Assembly: GCA_035581425.1 (NCBI GenBank)
Contig: DATJVP010000170.1
Location: forward strand, 1-27,109
Direction: 5' to 3'
DNA: 27,109 nucleotides
Source of the DNA: DASZHJ01 sp035581425
Lineage (GTDB): Bacteria > Pseudomonadota > Alphaproteobacteria > ATCC43930 > CGMCC-115725
Shown: positions 1 to 8,492 of the stretch, piece after piece
How the letters are laid out: the number at the start of each line of letters is the position of its first letter
Position numbering within the stretch: position 1 is the stretch's first letter
Notes under the pieces: generated by a model
Told to the model about the DNA's origin: nothing
The model's database searches: none
What the model saw: only the letters and a program-made list of their open reading frames with translations
Translations under genes and position numbers: made by a program

Positions 1-1892
1 GGCATGGTCACGATCGGCAATGCATGGGCGAGGCTTTCGAGCGTGGTATTGCCGCCGGACCATCCGATGCTGTCGAGGATCACGTCGCATTGACCCATCG
101 CCGCTATGAATCCGGCGGTGTCGAGGCGCGGCAGGTAGAGGCAGTGCGCCTCGGCATTCAGCCCGCAGGCCGCGAAAGCGCGCGCGAGGCGGGCCCTGAA
201 CACCTCCGTCACCTCCGGGCTTTCCGCGAACTCGATAAAGACGAACTGGCAATCGCCGACCTCGCGCGCGATGGCGGGAAACACCCGGTCGTAATGCGGG
301 AGATATTTGAAGAGCGACTGCCCCGACCAATAGGCCACGGCGCCCTGGCGGAGACCAAGCTCGCGCCGGTCGATCGCGACCGCGGGCACTTCGATGGGCT
401 CATAGTAGAGCGAGATGTTGGGCAGCCGGACGAGATGCTCGGTGTAGTGCGCCTGTCCTTCGGGCGGCTCCATGAGGTCGCTGCTGAGAAAATAGTCGAG
501 GGTCGGAAGGCCGCTCGTGTTGGGATGGGCCCAGGCTACAGCCTGCACGGGCGCGAGACGCAGAGCGGCGAGCCGCGCCGGCACGGAATCCATGCCGATC
601 TCCGGGTAGATCAGAATGTGCGGTCGGTCCGCGAGGATCGTCTCGCGCCAGGCCTCGAGCGGTCGAGGCTCTCCGACGAATTTCTCGCACTGCGACGCTG
701 CCAAAGTCGTGACGTCGTCGGACTTGTCGCCGGTGTAGTAGCCGAAGAGACGGAACTGCCGGCGGTCGAGCTCGCTGAGCCAGCCTTTGATCGGCGTCTT
801 CCAGGCGGAGTGGTTGCGGAAGAATCCGCTGACGATGCCAACTCGGATGGGCTCGTCCGGCCGCGCGAGCGGCGGCAACGGCGCCGTAGGAAAGCGCTCC
901 GCCATCGCGCGATGGATGAGGGAGCCATAGAGCGCCTGCAGCTCCCGATCGTTCCGCCCTTGATAGGGCAGATAGAAGGGCTGGAAGCTCGCCGCCGCGC
1001 GCAGCAGGGATGCGCCCGCCCCAGCATCTATGTCGGCCGCGATCGATCTGAGTCCGGCCTCGTAGGCCGTGCGCCGCCGCTCGATCTCGGCCTCGTCGGA
1101 ATAGACGATCCGCAGCTCGCAAAGGCAAAGCGCGAACCTCGCCTCCGCCAGATCGGGCTTGCAGGCAAGCGCACGTCTGTAGCTCGCCTCCGCCTCGTCG
1201 ATCCTCCCCTGCTGCTTCAGGATTTTGCCCAGGGTGTAGTGCGCCTCCGCGAAATCCGGTTTGAGCGCGAGCGCCTTGCGGATTTGCGCGAGTGCTTCCT
1301 CGTGCCGGTCGAGCACGTGAAGAGCGTTGGCGAGATTGTTGTGCGCCTCGGCAAAGCGCGGCTTCAGCGCGAGCGCGCGCTCGAGATGCGGCACGGCCGC
1401 TGCACTCTTGCCGAGCGCGTGGAGCGAAGCGCCGAGATTGTTGTGCGCCTCCGCGAGGTCCGGTGCGAGTGCCAGCGCACGCTCGAACTCGCGCGCGGCC
1501 TCGACGTGCCGCTCCAGCGCCTGGAGCGCGTTGCCGAGGTTCAAATGCGCCTGCGCATTCTTCGGCGCCAGCGCCAGCGACCGTCTGTAATGCTGGATCG
1601 CCTCCTCGTAGCGCTGCGCCATCTCCAGCGCCACGCCGAGATCGCCGTGCAGCTCCGCCGAGCGCGGCTCGCGCTTCAGCGCCTGCTGCATGAGCTCGAT
1701 CGCCTCCACGCCACGTCCCTGACGCGCGCGTAGCACGCCGAGCAGCCGGAGCGCGCCGGGATGCCCGCGATCGGCAGCAAGGACGATCCCGTAGAGCCGC
1801 TCCGCCTCCGCGAGCCTCCCTTCCCGATGCGCCGCCACCGCCGCTTGGAACGCGATCCGGGGATCAAGGCTCTTCTCGGGCAGTCTCGCCAC
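1..1892 (-). CDS. TPR-containing GT41 (SPINDLY/OGT-like) glycosyltransferase, partial at its C-terminus
   Basis: Reading the minus strand from about 1892 to base 1 gives one uninterrupted frame of about 630 codons with no stop, so the gene runs off the left edge. Residues about 10-230 are tandem TPR repeats with the usual alternation (for example AEAHNNLGASLHALGK and AEAHYTLGKILKQQGR). Residues about 345-630 match the GT41 catalytic region: RVGIVSGFFRNH, then LIYPEIGMD, HPNTSGLPTLDYFLSSD, HYTEHLVRLP and a GNTTLESLAHALP segment near the edge. The His in FFRNH corresponds to the conserved OGT active-site histidine. Known family members transfer a sugar from a nucleotide sugar to Ser/Thr of proteins; the substrate here is unknown. 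The start is taken as GTG at 1892, the first plausible start after an in-frame stop near 1950, but it lacks a clear ribosome site. A long plus-strand reading frame over the same bases is only its antisense shadow. Confidence 0.9.
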   Translation of the reverse strand, partial: MARLPEKSLDPRIAFQAAVAAHREGRLAEAERLYGIVLAADRGHPGALRLLGVLRARQGRGVEAIELMQQALKREPRSAELHGDLGVALEMAQRYEEAIQHYRRSLALAPKNAQAHLNLGNALQALERHVEAAREFERALALAPDLAEAHNNLGASLHALGKSAAAVPHLERALALKPRFAEAHNNLANALHVLDRHEEALAQIRKALALKPDFAEAHYTLGKILKQQGRIDEAEASYRRALACKPDLAEARFALCLCELRIVYSDEAEIERRRTAYEAGLRSIAADIDAGAGASLLRAAASFQPFYLPYQGRNDRELQALYGSLIHRAMAERFPTAPLPPLARPDEPIRVGIVSGFFRNHSAWKTPIKGWLSELDRRQFRLFGYYTGDKSDDVTTLAASQCEKFVGEPRPLEAWRETILADRPHILIYPEIGMDSVPARLAALRLAPVQAVAWAHPNTSGLPTLDYFLSSDLMEPPEGQAHYTEHLVRLPNISLYYEPIEVPAVAIDRRELGLRQGAVAYWSGQSLFKYLPHYDRVFPAIAREVGDCQFVFIEFAESPEVTEVFRARLARAFAACGLNAEAHCLYLPRLDTAGFIAAMGQCDVILDSIGWSGGNTTLESLAHALPIVTM

Positions 1893-2039
1893 CGTTGCGC
1901 TGGGGTCAGAGTTGCGCAGCGAGCCTGTTGCCCTCGGCCGCGCGAGCGATAATCATAGCATCCGTTGCTGGAGATCGACGAGCGCGATCGCCGGCAGCGC
2001 CGTCATTCCGAGGAATTTCCCTTGACCGCATCTGCAGCT

Positions 2040-4127
2040 ATGGCCCGCCTGGGCGTCGACATCGGCGGGACCTTCACCGACGTGGCGCTCGAGATCGGCG
2101 AGCGCCGCTACACCTCGAAGATCCTCACCACCCCCCGCGCGCCCGAGGAGGGCGTGCTCGCGGCGATTGCCACCGTGATCGCGGAGGCGAAGGTCGCGCC
2201 CGCGGATGTCGCGCTCATCATCCACGGTACGACGCTCGCGACCAACGCGCTCATCGAGCGCAAGGGTGCCAAGACCGCGCTCCTCACCACCGAGGGCTTC
2301 CGCGACGTACTGGAAATCCGGCACGAGAACCGCTTCGAGCAATACGACATCAACATCGACCTGCCGCCGCCGCTGGTGCCCCGGCGGTTCAGGCTTCCGG
2401 TCCGCGAGCGGACGGATGCGCAGGGCCGGGTCCTGGTGCCGCTCGATTCTGCCTCGGTGTCGCGCGCCCTCGACACGCTCGCGGAGCAGGAGGTCGAGGC
2501 CGTCGCCGTGGGCTTCCTGCACAGCTTCACCAACTCCGAGCACGAGCGCCGCGTCGGCGAGGCCATCGCGAAGCGCTTCCCCGAACTGCCGGTGACGCTC
2601 TCCTCGGAGGTCTCGCCGGAGATGCGCGAGTACGAGCGCTTCTCCACCGCTTGCGCCAACGCCTACGTCCAGCCGCTGATGGGCCGCTATCTCCGCAAGC
2701 TCGCGAGCGAGCTCACGCGCGGGGGGTTCCATTGCCCGCTCTTCCTCATGACCTCAGGCGGCGGGATCACGACGGTCGAAACCGCGATCCGCTTTCCCGT
2801 TCGCCTCGTCGAATCCGGCCCCGCGGGCGGCGCCATCTTCGCAAGCCGCATCGCGCGCCAGCACGGGCTAGACCAGGTCGTCTCCTTCGACATGGGCGGC
2901 ACCACCGCCAAGATCTGCCTCATCGACAAGGCGCAGCCGCAGACGAGCCGACTCTTCGAGGTCGCGCGCATCTATCGCTTCCTCAAGGGAAGCGGGCTGC
3001 CGCTGCGCATTCCCGTGATCGAGATGGTAGAGATCGGAGCGGGTGGCGGCTCGATCGCGCGGCTCGACGCCATGCGCCGCATTGCCGTCGGCCCCGACAG
3101 TGCGGGCTCGGAGCCGGGCCCTGTCTGCTACGGCCGTGGCGGCACCGAGCCCACCGTCACCGACGCCGATGTTGCGCTCGGCCGCATCGACCCCTCGACC
3201 TTCTCGGGCGGCCACATGGGCCTGGACACCGGCGGCGCCGGGCGCGCAATCGAGAAGCAGCTCGGCGAGCCCTTGGGGCTCACGGTCGAGCTCGCCGCGC
3301 TTGGCATCAGCGAGATGGTCGACGAGAACATGGCGAATGCCGCGCGGGTCCACGCGATCGAGAGCGGCAAGGACGTGCGCTCGCGCACCCTCATCGCCTT
3401 CGGCGGCGCGGCACCGCTCCATGCAGCACGGGTCGCCGAGAAGCTCGGTATCGCGCGCGTGCTGGTGCCCGCCAATGCCGGCGTCGGCTCCGCGATCGGG
3501 TTCCTCCGCGCGCCCGTCGCGTACGAGATCGTCCGCAGTCACCTCGAGCGCATCAGCGATTTCGACGCGGCAACGGTGAACCGCCTCCTCGCGGAGATGC
3601 GCGCGGAGGCCGAGGCGATCGTGCGCCAGGGCGCGCCCGACGCGGCGCTGACGGAGCAGCGCACGGCCTTCATGCGCTATCGCGGCCAAGGCCACGAGAT
3701 CGCGGTGACGTTGCCGGTGCGGAATTTCACCCCCGGCGACAAGGGCCATCTCACCGAGCTCTTCGAGGCCGCCTATCGCCGCCTCTACAGCCGCGCGATC
3801 CCCGGTGTCGACGTGGAGATCCTGAGTTGGGTCGTCGCCGTGGGCACGCCCGCCGAGGGCAGTCTCGCCACACCCACGGCCGTCGCGCGTTACGAGCCCA
3901 AGCCCAAATCGCACCGCCGCGTCTTCGACCCCGAGACCGGCGAATTCCTGGAGGTCCCGATCTACTGGCGCCCGGACCTGAAACCCGGCGCCCGCATCAA
4001 GGGCCCCGCCGTCATCGCCGAGGACGAGACCTCGACCGTACTGAGCCCGATCTTCGACGCGGAGATCGATGGGTTCGGGTATATCGCGCTGACGCGACGG
4101 GCGTTGGACGGCCACGAAACACCGTAG
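2040..4127 (+). CDS. hyuA: Hydantoinase/oxoprolinase A subunit (HyuA)
   Basis: A 695-residue protein, normal length for the HyuA family. It opens with an actin/ASKHA-type phosphate loop, LGVDIGGTFTDVAL (about residues 4-17), continues with GTTLATNALIERKGAKTALLTT, and has a second nucleotide-site motif FDMGGTTAKICLID near residue 285. The C-terminal part has the GAGGGSIA and PGPVCYGRGG segments typical of N-methylhydantoinase A and 5-oxoprolinase. The family uses ATP to activate a cyclic amide for hydrolysis together with the B subunit; acetone, acetophenone and caprolactam enzymes are homologous, so the substrate cannot be named from sequence. The frame is open upstream to 1965, but the ATG at 2040 places the glycine-rich loop at the very N-terminus as in relatives. 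The ribosome site is weak. The partner hyuB lies 365 bases downstream instead of directly adjacent. Confidence 0.93.
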   Translation: MARLGVDIGGTFTDVALEIGERRYTSKILTTPRAPEEGVLAAIATVIAEAKVAPADVALIIHGTTLATNALIERKGAKTALLTTEGFRDVLEIRHENRFEQYDINIDLPPPLVPRRFRLPVRERTDAQGRVLVPLDSASVSRALDTLAEQEVEAVAVGFLHSFTNSEHERRVGEAIAKRFPELPVTLSSEVSPEMREYERFSTACANAYVQPLMGRYLRKLASELTRGGFHCPLFLMTSGGGITTVETAIRFPVRLVESGPAGGAIFASRIARQHGLDQVVSFDMGGTTAKICLIDKAQPQTSRLFEVARIYRFLKGSGLPLRIPVIEMVEIGAGGGSIARLDAMRRIAVGPDSAGSEPGPVCYGRGGTEPTVTDADVALGRIDPSTFSGGHMGLDTGGAGRAIEKQLGEPLGLTVELAALGISEMVDENMANAARVHAIESGKDVRSRTLIAFGGAAPLHAARVAEKLGIARVLVPANAGVGSAIGFLRAPVAYEIVRSHLERISDFDAATVNRLLAEMRAEAEAIVRQGAPDAALTEQRTAFMRYRGQGHEIAVTLPVRNFTPGDKGHLTELFEAAYRRLYSRAIPGVDVEILSWVVAVGTPAEGSLATPTAVARYEPKPKSHRRVFDPETGEFLEVPIYWRPDLKPGARIKGPAVIAEDETSTVLSPIFDAEIDGFGYIALTRRALDGHETP

Positions 4128-4177
4128 GTCGAGGGCGCTAAGCGCGGCCGAGAGCATCGCATGTCGTTCAGGTCGTC

Positions 4178-4387
4178 CTACTTCAGGTGATCGAGCTCAG
4201 GGTATTCGGCATAAATCGGCGTCAGAATTCCTGAGTTGATGTAACCCATCGCATGAGCGACGGCTCTCCGCATCTGCTCGAATTCAGCCGGGCTGCCCCG
4301 CTCCTTGCAAACGAGCAGAGCTGACGACAGCTTTGTAATTGCCTCTATTGAAAGGTCCCGTACCGTCTCTGCATCCGATTTTGTCAC
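4178..4387 (-). CDS. Small hypothetical protein between hyuA and hyuB
   Basis: A 69-residue reading frame on the strand opposite its neighbours. I do not recognise a named family. The sequence looks like a real small soluble protein: an amphipathic helix (SIEAITKLSSALLVCKERGSP), a second one (AEFEQMRRAVAHAMGYINSGI) and an acidic/aromatic tail YAEYPELDHLK. Small proteins of this general pattern occur in alphaproteobacteria, as far as I recall. The start is uncertain. GTG at 4387 follows a G-rich stretch at ribosome-site distance; a TTG at 4423 would give 81 residues but has no visible ribosome site. Base composition here is distinctly more AT-rich than in both flanking genes, which hints at a later insertion between hyuA and hyuB. 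A non-coding gap is the alternative. Confidence 0.5.
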   Translation of the reverse strand: MTKSDAETVRDLSIEAITKLSSALLVCKERGSPAEFEQMRRAVAHAMGYINSGILTPIYAEYPELDHLK

Positions 4388-4492
4388 CTTGACCCCCGCA
4401 GCCTCATCAATGTGCGAAGGCAAATATATGGCGCATCTGGTCGAAAGGATTCAGCTATATTGTGTTTGCCCGCCGCCGGGAGAATTGACGCC

Positions 4493-6238
4493 ATGATCGC
4501 ACGCCCCAACACCGCCCTCGCGCAAATCCACACGCAGATCATGTGGAGCCGGCTCATTGCCGTGGTCGAGGAGCAGGCGCAGACCATGATTCGCACCGCC
4601 TTCAGCACCTCCGTACGCGAGGCGGGAGACCTCTCGGCGGGGGTCTTCGATCGGGAGGGGCGGATGCTCGCGCAGGCCGTCACGGGCACGCCGGGACACG
4701 TCAATTCGATGGCAAATGCGGTCAAGCATTTCCTCGACGTCCATCCGCTCGAGACGATGAAGGACGGCGACCACTACATCACCAACGATCCCTGGCTCAC
4801 CTCGGGGCATCTCCACGACATCACCGTGGTGACGCCGAGCTTCTACAGGGGAAAGCCGGTGGGTCTCTTCGCCTGCACGGTCCACGTCGTCGACATCGGC
4901 GGGCTCGGCATGGGACCGGACGGACGGCAGGTCTTCGAGGAAGGTCTCTCGATCCCGATCATGCCGCTCGCGCGCGAAGGCGAGATGAACGAGGACCTGC
5001 TGAAGATGGTGCGCGCGAATGTGCGCGAGCCGCTCCAGGTCGAAGGCGACATCTACGCGCTGACGGCCTGCAACGAGGAAGGCGGTCGTCGGCTCGTCGA
5101 GATGATGGACGAGTTCCAGATCGTCGATCTCGAGAACCTCGGCAACACCATCATCGAGGCCTCGCGCGAGGCGACTCTCGCGAAGATCCGCGCGCTCCCG
5201 CACGGGACCTTCCGCAACAGCGTCAGCATGGATGGCTACGACAAGCCGCTCCTCCTCAATGCCGCGCTCACGATTTCCGACGAGGGCATCCACGTCGATT
5301 TCGACGGCACCACCGCCGCGAGCGCCTTCGGCATCAACGTCGTCTATAACTACACGCTCGCCTACACCGCCTTCGGCGTCAAATGCCTGGTGGCGCCGGA
5401 AGTGCCGAACAACGCGGGTTCGCTCGATCCCATCACCATCAGCGCGCCCGAGGGCTGCGTTCTCAACGTGAAGCGTCCCTGGGCGGTCGCGGCGCGTCAC
5501 ACGGTCGGGCACATGCTGCCGGATGTGGTCTTCGGCTGCCTCCACCAGGTGATGCAGGGCGGCGTCCCCGCCGAGGGCGCTTCCTCGCTCTGGAACCCGC
5601 AGATCTTCGGCGGCGGCTCGCTCGTCGACGAGGTTGCGGAGGGCACCGATGCGAACGACCTTCCGGAATTCAGCACGGTGATCTTCCATTGCGGCGGCGC
5701 GGGCGCGCGTCCTGGCAAGGACGGGCTCAGCGTCACCGCCTTCCCGAGCGGCGTGCGTACCATTCCCGTCGAGGCGACGGAGAGCATCGCCCCCGTCGTC
5801 TTCCGCCGCCGCGAGTTCCGCGAGAGCTCCGGCGGCGCCGGCAAGTTCCGCGGCGGGCTCGGCCAGGTGATCGAGCTCTCGGGCGCGGACGGTGCGCCGA
5901 TCGCGCTCCTCTGCAATTTCGAGCGCATCAAGAATCCCGCGCGCGGCCGGAACGGCGGCGGCAAGGGCGCCGCGGGAAGCGTCGAGCTGATCTCGGGCCG
6001 GCCGATCCGTCCCAAGGGCCGCCAGACCGTGCCGCCCCGCGATACGATCCGCCTCGGACTTCCCGGCGGCGGCGGCTTCGGCGATCCCAAGGCGCGCGAG
6101 GCGGAGCTGGTGCGCGCGGATGTTCTCGATGGCCTCGTTACGCGCGAGGAGGCGCGGCGCGACTACGGCGTCGCCCTCGACGCGCAAAGCCGCCTCGACC
6201 TCGTGGAGACCGCCCGGCTTAGAGCCGCCGGCGCCTGA
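4493..6238 (+). CDS. hyuB: Hydantoinase/oxoprolinase B subunit (HyuB)
   Basis: A 581-residue protein of the hydantoinase B family, full length. Diagnostic stretches are TAFSTSVREAGDLSAGVFD near residue 38, HYITNDPWLTSGHLHDITVVTP near residue 95, CTVHVVDIGGLG, and the C-terminal GLGQVIEL and GLPGGGGFGDPKAR segments followed by the usual LDGLVTREEARRDYGV tail. The HxxD and HVVD motifs are the likely metal site of the hydrolase. It should act with HyuA in ATP-dependent ring opening of a cyclic amide in the cytoplasm. The ATG at 4493 has GGGAG eight bases upstream; an upstream in-frame start at 4412 would add 27 residues absent in relatives. The gene is followed after 122 bases by a transporter block on the same strand, which suggests import of its substrate. 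Confidence 0.93.
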   Translation: MIARPNTALAQIHTQIMWSRLIAVVEEQAQTMIRTAFSTSVREAGDLSAGVFDREGRMLAQAVTGTPGHVNSMANAVKHFLDVHPLETMKDGDHYITNDPWLTSGHLHDITVVTPSFYRGKPVGLFACTVHVVDIGGLGMGPDGRQVFEEGLSIPIMPLAREGEMNEDLLKMVRANVREPLQVEGDIYALTACNEEGGRRLVEMMDEFQIVDLENLGNTIIEASREATLAKIRALPHGTFRNSVSMDGYDKPLLLNAALTISDEGIHVDFDGTTAASAFGINVVYNYTLAYTAFGVKCLVAPEVPNNAGSLDPITISAPEGCVLNVKRPWAVAARHTVGHMLPDVVFGCLHQVMQGGVPAEGASSLWNPQIFGGGSLVDEVAEGTDANDLPEFSTVIFHCGGAGARPGKDGLSVTAFPSGVRTIPVEATESIAPVVFRRREFRESSGGAGKFRGGLGQVIELSGADGAPIALLCNFERIKNPARGRNGGGKGAAGSVELISGRPIRPKGRQTVPPRDTIRLGLPGGGGFGDPKAREAELVRADVLDGLVTREEARRDYGVALDAQSRLDLVETARLRAAGA

Positions 6239-6360
6239 TCCCACCGCTGCTCAATTTTTTTGCCGCGACGCACCGCAGAGGGCCGCGCTAGACTTGCGCC
6301 CGTGTTCCGGCCGGGGGAAAAATCATCTCGGCATGGATGTGCAAAAAGGGAGGGGAGGTC

Positions 6361-7602
6361 ATGAAGAAGGGCAATTTCCTTAGTGCCGTATTGGTCGCGG
6401 CGACACTCGCGGCGGGTCCCGCGCTCGCCGAGGACGTGAAGGTCGGTGCGATCTATCCGCTCTCCGGCAATGCCGCGAGCGCCGGCAAGTCGGAGCTCGA
6501 TGCTATTGCGCTCGCAGTCGAGCTCGTCAATGGCACCTATCCGGACCTCGTCTCGCTGCCCTCCGTCGGCAAGGGCGGGCTTTCCAACCTGGGCGGCGCC
6601 AAGATCCAGCTCATCACCGCCGATCACCAGGGCAAGCCGGAAGAAGCAAATTCCCAGACGCTCCGCATGATCACGCAGGATAAAGTCGCCGCGATGATCG
6701 GCGCCTATCATTCGAATGTGAGCTTCACGGCGACCGCGGTCGCGGAGCGGCAGGGCATCCCCTTCGTCGTCGGCGATAGCGTCGCCGCCAATATCATGAC
6801 CCGCGGATTCAAATGGGTCGTCCGCGTGACGCCGATCGCCTCCGATTTCGCCAAGAACTACATGGAATACCTGCAGGACATGAAGAAGGCCGGCCGCAAG
6901 GTCGAGACTGTGGCGGTCGTGCATGAGAATACCGACTACGGCGTCTCGATCGGCGGCACCGTCGTGGAGCAGGCGAAGAGTCACGGCTTCAATGTGATCG
7001 CCGATGTCGCCTACAACGCAAACTCGACCGACGTGAGCGCGCAGGTGTTGCAGCTCAAGGAGAAGAATCCGGATTGCGTGGTGTTCGTCTCCTATACGGC
7101 CGACGCGATCCTCTACATGAAGACGATGAAGAGCCTCGATTATCTGCCGCCGATGATCATCGGCGACGATGCGGGCTTCGCCGATCCCGCCTTCGTGCCG
7201 GCGGTGGGCGATCTCGCGCAAGGCGTCATGAACCGCAGCGCCTGGGCTGTCGGGAAGCCCGGCAGCGTCACCTACAGGATCAACGAGCTCTTCAAGGCCA
7301 AGACCGGTCGCGATCTCGACGACACCAGCGCCCGCGGGCTGCAGGCGATGCTGGTCCTCGCGGACGCGATCAACCGCGCGGGCTCCACCGCGCCCGACAA
7401 GATCATGGCGGCGCTCAAAGCGACGAACCTCTCACAAGACCAAGTCATGATGGGGTACCGCGGCGTCAAGTTCGACGAGCGCGGCGAGAACACGCTCGCA
7501 GCGACATATCTCGTGCAGCTACAAGGCAAGGAATACGTCGCGGTCTGGCCCGAGAAGAGCGCGCTCGCCCCGTTGCAATGGCCGATGAAGGGCTGGAAGT
7601 AA
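6361..7602 (+). CDS. livK: Periplasmic substrate-binding protein of a branched-chain amino-acid/amide ABC transporter
   Basis: A 413-residue Peripla_BP_6 (LivJ/LivK-type) receptor. Residues 1-23 form a Sec signal peptide (MKKGNF, a hydrophobic core, then PALA before EDVKVG). The mature protein starts with VKVGAIYPLSGNAAS, the typical first strand and ligand loop of the family, followed by IQLITADHQGKPEEAN and an AAMIGAYHSNVSFTATAVAERQGIPFV hinge region. The start at 6361 has a GGGAGG ribosome site five bases away; an upstream in-frame start at 6337 would disturb the signal peptide. It captures the ligand in the periplasm for the LivHMGF permease encoded immediately downstream. Family members bind leucine, amides, urea or aromatic acids; linkage to hyuAB makes a cyclic amide or its product a reasonable inferred ligand. 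Confidence 0.93.
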   Translation: MKKGNFLSAVLVAATLAAGPALAEDVKVGAIYPLSGNAASAGKSELDAIALAVELVNGTYPDLVSLPSVGKGGLSNLGGAKIQLITADHQGKPEEANSQTLRMITQDKVAAMIGAYHSNVSFTATAVAERQGIPFVVGDSVAANIMTRGFKWVVRVTPIASDFAKNYMEYLQDMKKAGRKVETVAVVHENTDYGVSIGGTVVEQAKSHGFNVIADVAYNANSTDVSAQVLQLKEKNPDCVVFVSYTADAILYMKTMKSLDYLPPMIIGDDAGFADPAFVPAVGDLAQGVMNRSAWAVGKPGSVTYRINELFKAKTGRDLDDTSARGLQAMLVLADAINRAGSTAPDKIMAALKATNLSQDQVMMGYRGVKFDERGENTLAATYLVQLQGKEYVAVWPEKSALAPLQWPMKGWK

Positions 7603-7624
7603 CAGCTCCGCGCGCCGTGCGCCG

Positions 7625-8479
7625 ATGATCCTGCTCCAAGTCGTGGTAGGCGGCCTCCTTCTGGGGGCCGTCTACGCGCTCTTTGCTTCCGGGCTCACGC
7701 TCATCTGGGGCATGATGAACTTCATCAACTTCGCCCACGGCGAGTTCGTGATGCTCGGGATGTACGTGGCGCTTGTGGTGACCTGGATCCACGGCGGTCC
7801 CGAAGTCTTCGTGCCCATAGCGATGGTGGCGCTCTTCGCGCTCGGCGTCTGTGTCTATTTCGGACTCATCAAGCATGTGACACGCGGGCCCATGCTCGCG
7901 CAAATCCTCTCGACCTTCGGGCTCGCGCTGCTGCTGCGCTATTCCGCCTTCGCCTATTTCAAGGCCGACTTTCGCACGCTGCCGGAGAGCTGGCTTTCCG
8001 GCACGCTGAACATCGGCGGCATCTTCGTACAGAACTCGAAGCTCGTCGCCGGCGTTATGGCGGCACTGCTGACGATCGGGATGCACCTTCTGCTGACGCG
8101 CACCGCGCTCGGGAGCCGCCTCCTCGCGGTCTCCGAGGACCGGAGCGCCGCGATGCTCATGGGGATACGCCCCGACCGCATGCAGGCGCTCGCCTGGGGC
8201 TTCTCGGCCGCGAGTGCGGGGATCGCGGGCGCACTCCTCGCGATCGGCTTCCCTTTCTCGCCAGAAGTCGGTGCCACCTACGCGCTCACGGCCTTCGTGG
8301 TCGTGGCGCTCGGCGGCTTCGGCAGCGTCCCCGGCGCGGGCATCGCCGGGATCATCATCGGCCTGGTCGACCAGATCTCGGCCTACGAGCTCGGACCGAT
8401 CTACAAGGACGTCGTCGTCTACGGGCTCTTCGTCGCGGTGCTCTGGGTCCGGCCTCAGGGCCTCCTGGGCAAGTTCTGA
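7625..8479 (+). CDS. livH: Branched-chain amino-acid ABC transporter permease LivH
   Basis: A 284-residue inner-membrane permease. The N-terminus carries the signature of LivH proteins: a glycine-rich first helix (VVGGLLLGAVYALFASGLTLIWG) followed by MMNFINFAHGEFVMLGMY. Later helices include LAQILSTFGLALLLRYSAF, and a cytoplasmic loop, LGSRLLAVSEDRSAAMLMGI, is the expected contact with the ATPases. The protein ends with a GGFGSVPGAGIAGIIIGLV segment and a final helix. It pairs with LivM to form the membrane channel. It starts 22 bases after the receptor gene stop and is followed by livM after 13 bases, so these genes are almost certainly co-transcribed. Confidence 0.93.
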   Translation: MILLQVVVGGLLLGAVYALFASGLTLIWGMMNFINFAHGEFVMLGMYVALVVTWIHGGPEVFVPIAMVALFALGVCVYFGLIKHVTRGPMLAQILSTFGLALLLRYSAFAYFKADFRTLPESWLSGTLNIGGIFVQNSKLVAGVMAALLTIGMHLLLTRTALGSRLLAVSEDRSAAMLMGIRPDRMQALAWGFSAASAGIAGALLAIGFPFSPEVGATYALTAFVVVALGGFGSVPGAGIAGIIIGLVDQISAYELGPIYKDVVVYGLFVAVLWVRPQGLLGKF

Positions 8480-8492
8480 GGGCGAGGCCCAA

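Noticed and set aside
24..1733. 569-codon plus-strand reading frame over the left edge
   Set aside because: It is the antisense of the TPR-GT41 gene: the minus frame shows clear TPR and catalytic motifs, while this frame is Arg/Glu-rich with no family features.
4137..4147. GCGCTAAGCGC palindrome after hyuA as a terminator
   Set aside because: A one-base loop cannot form a stable hairpin, and no T-run follows.
4451..6244. 597-codon minus-strand reading frame opposite hyuB
   Set aside because: Composition is Asp/Arg/His-rich without motifs, while the plus strand encodes a textbook HyuB. High GC leaves the antisense frame open.
6215..6260. Hairpin CGGCT-TAG-AGCCG plus the seven-T run at 6254-6260 as a terminator after hyuB
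   Set aside because: The stem lies inside the coding sequence, 26 bases upstream of the T-run, with no stem adjacent to it, so it does not have terminator geometry.
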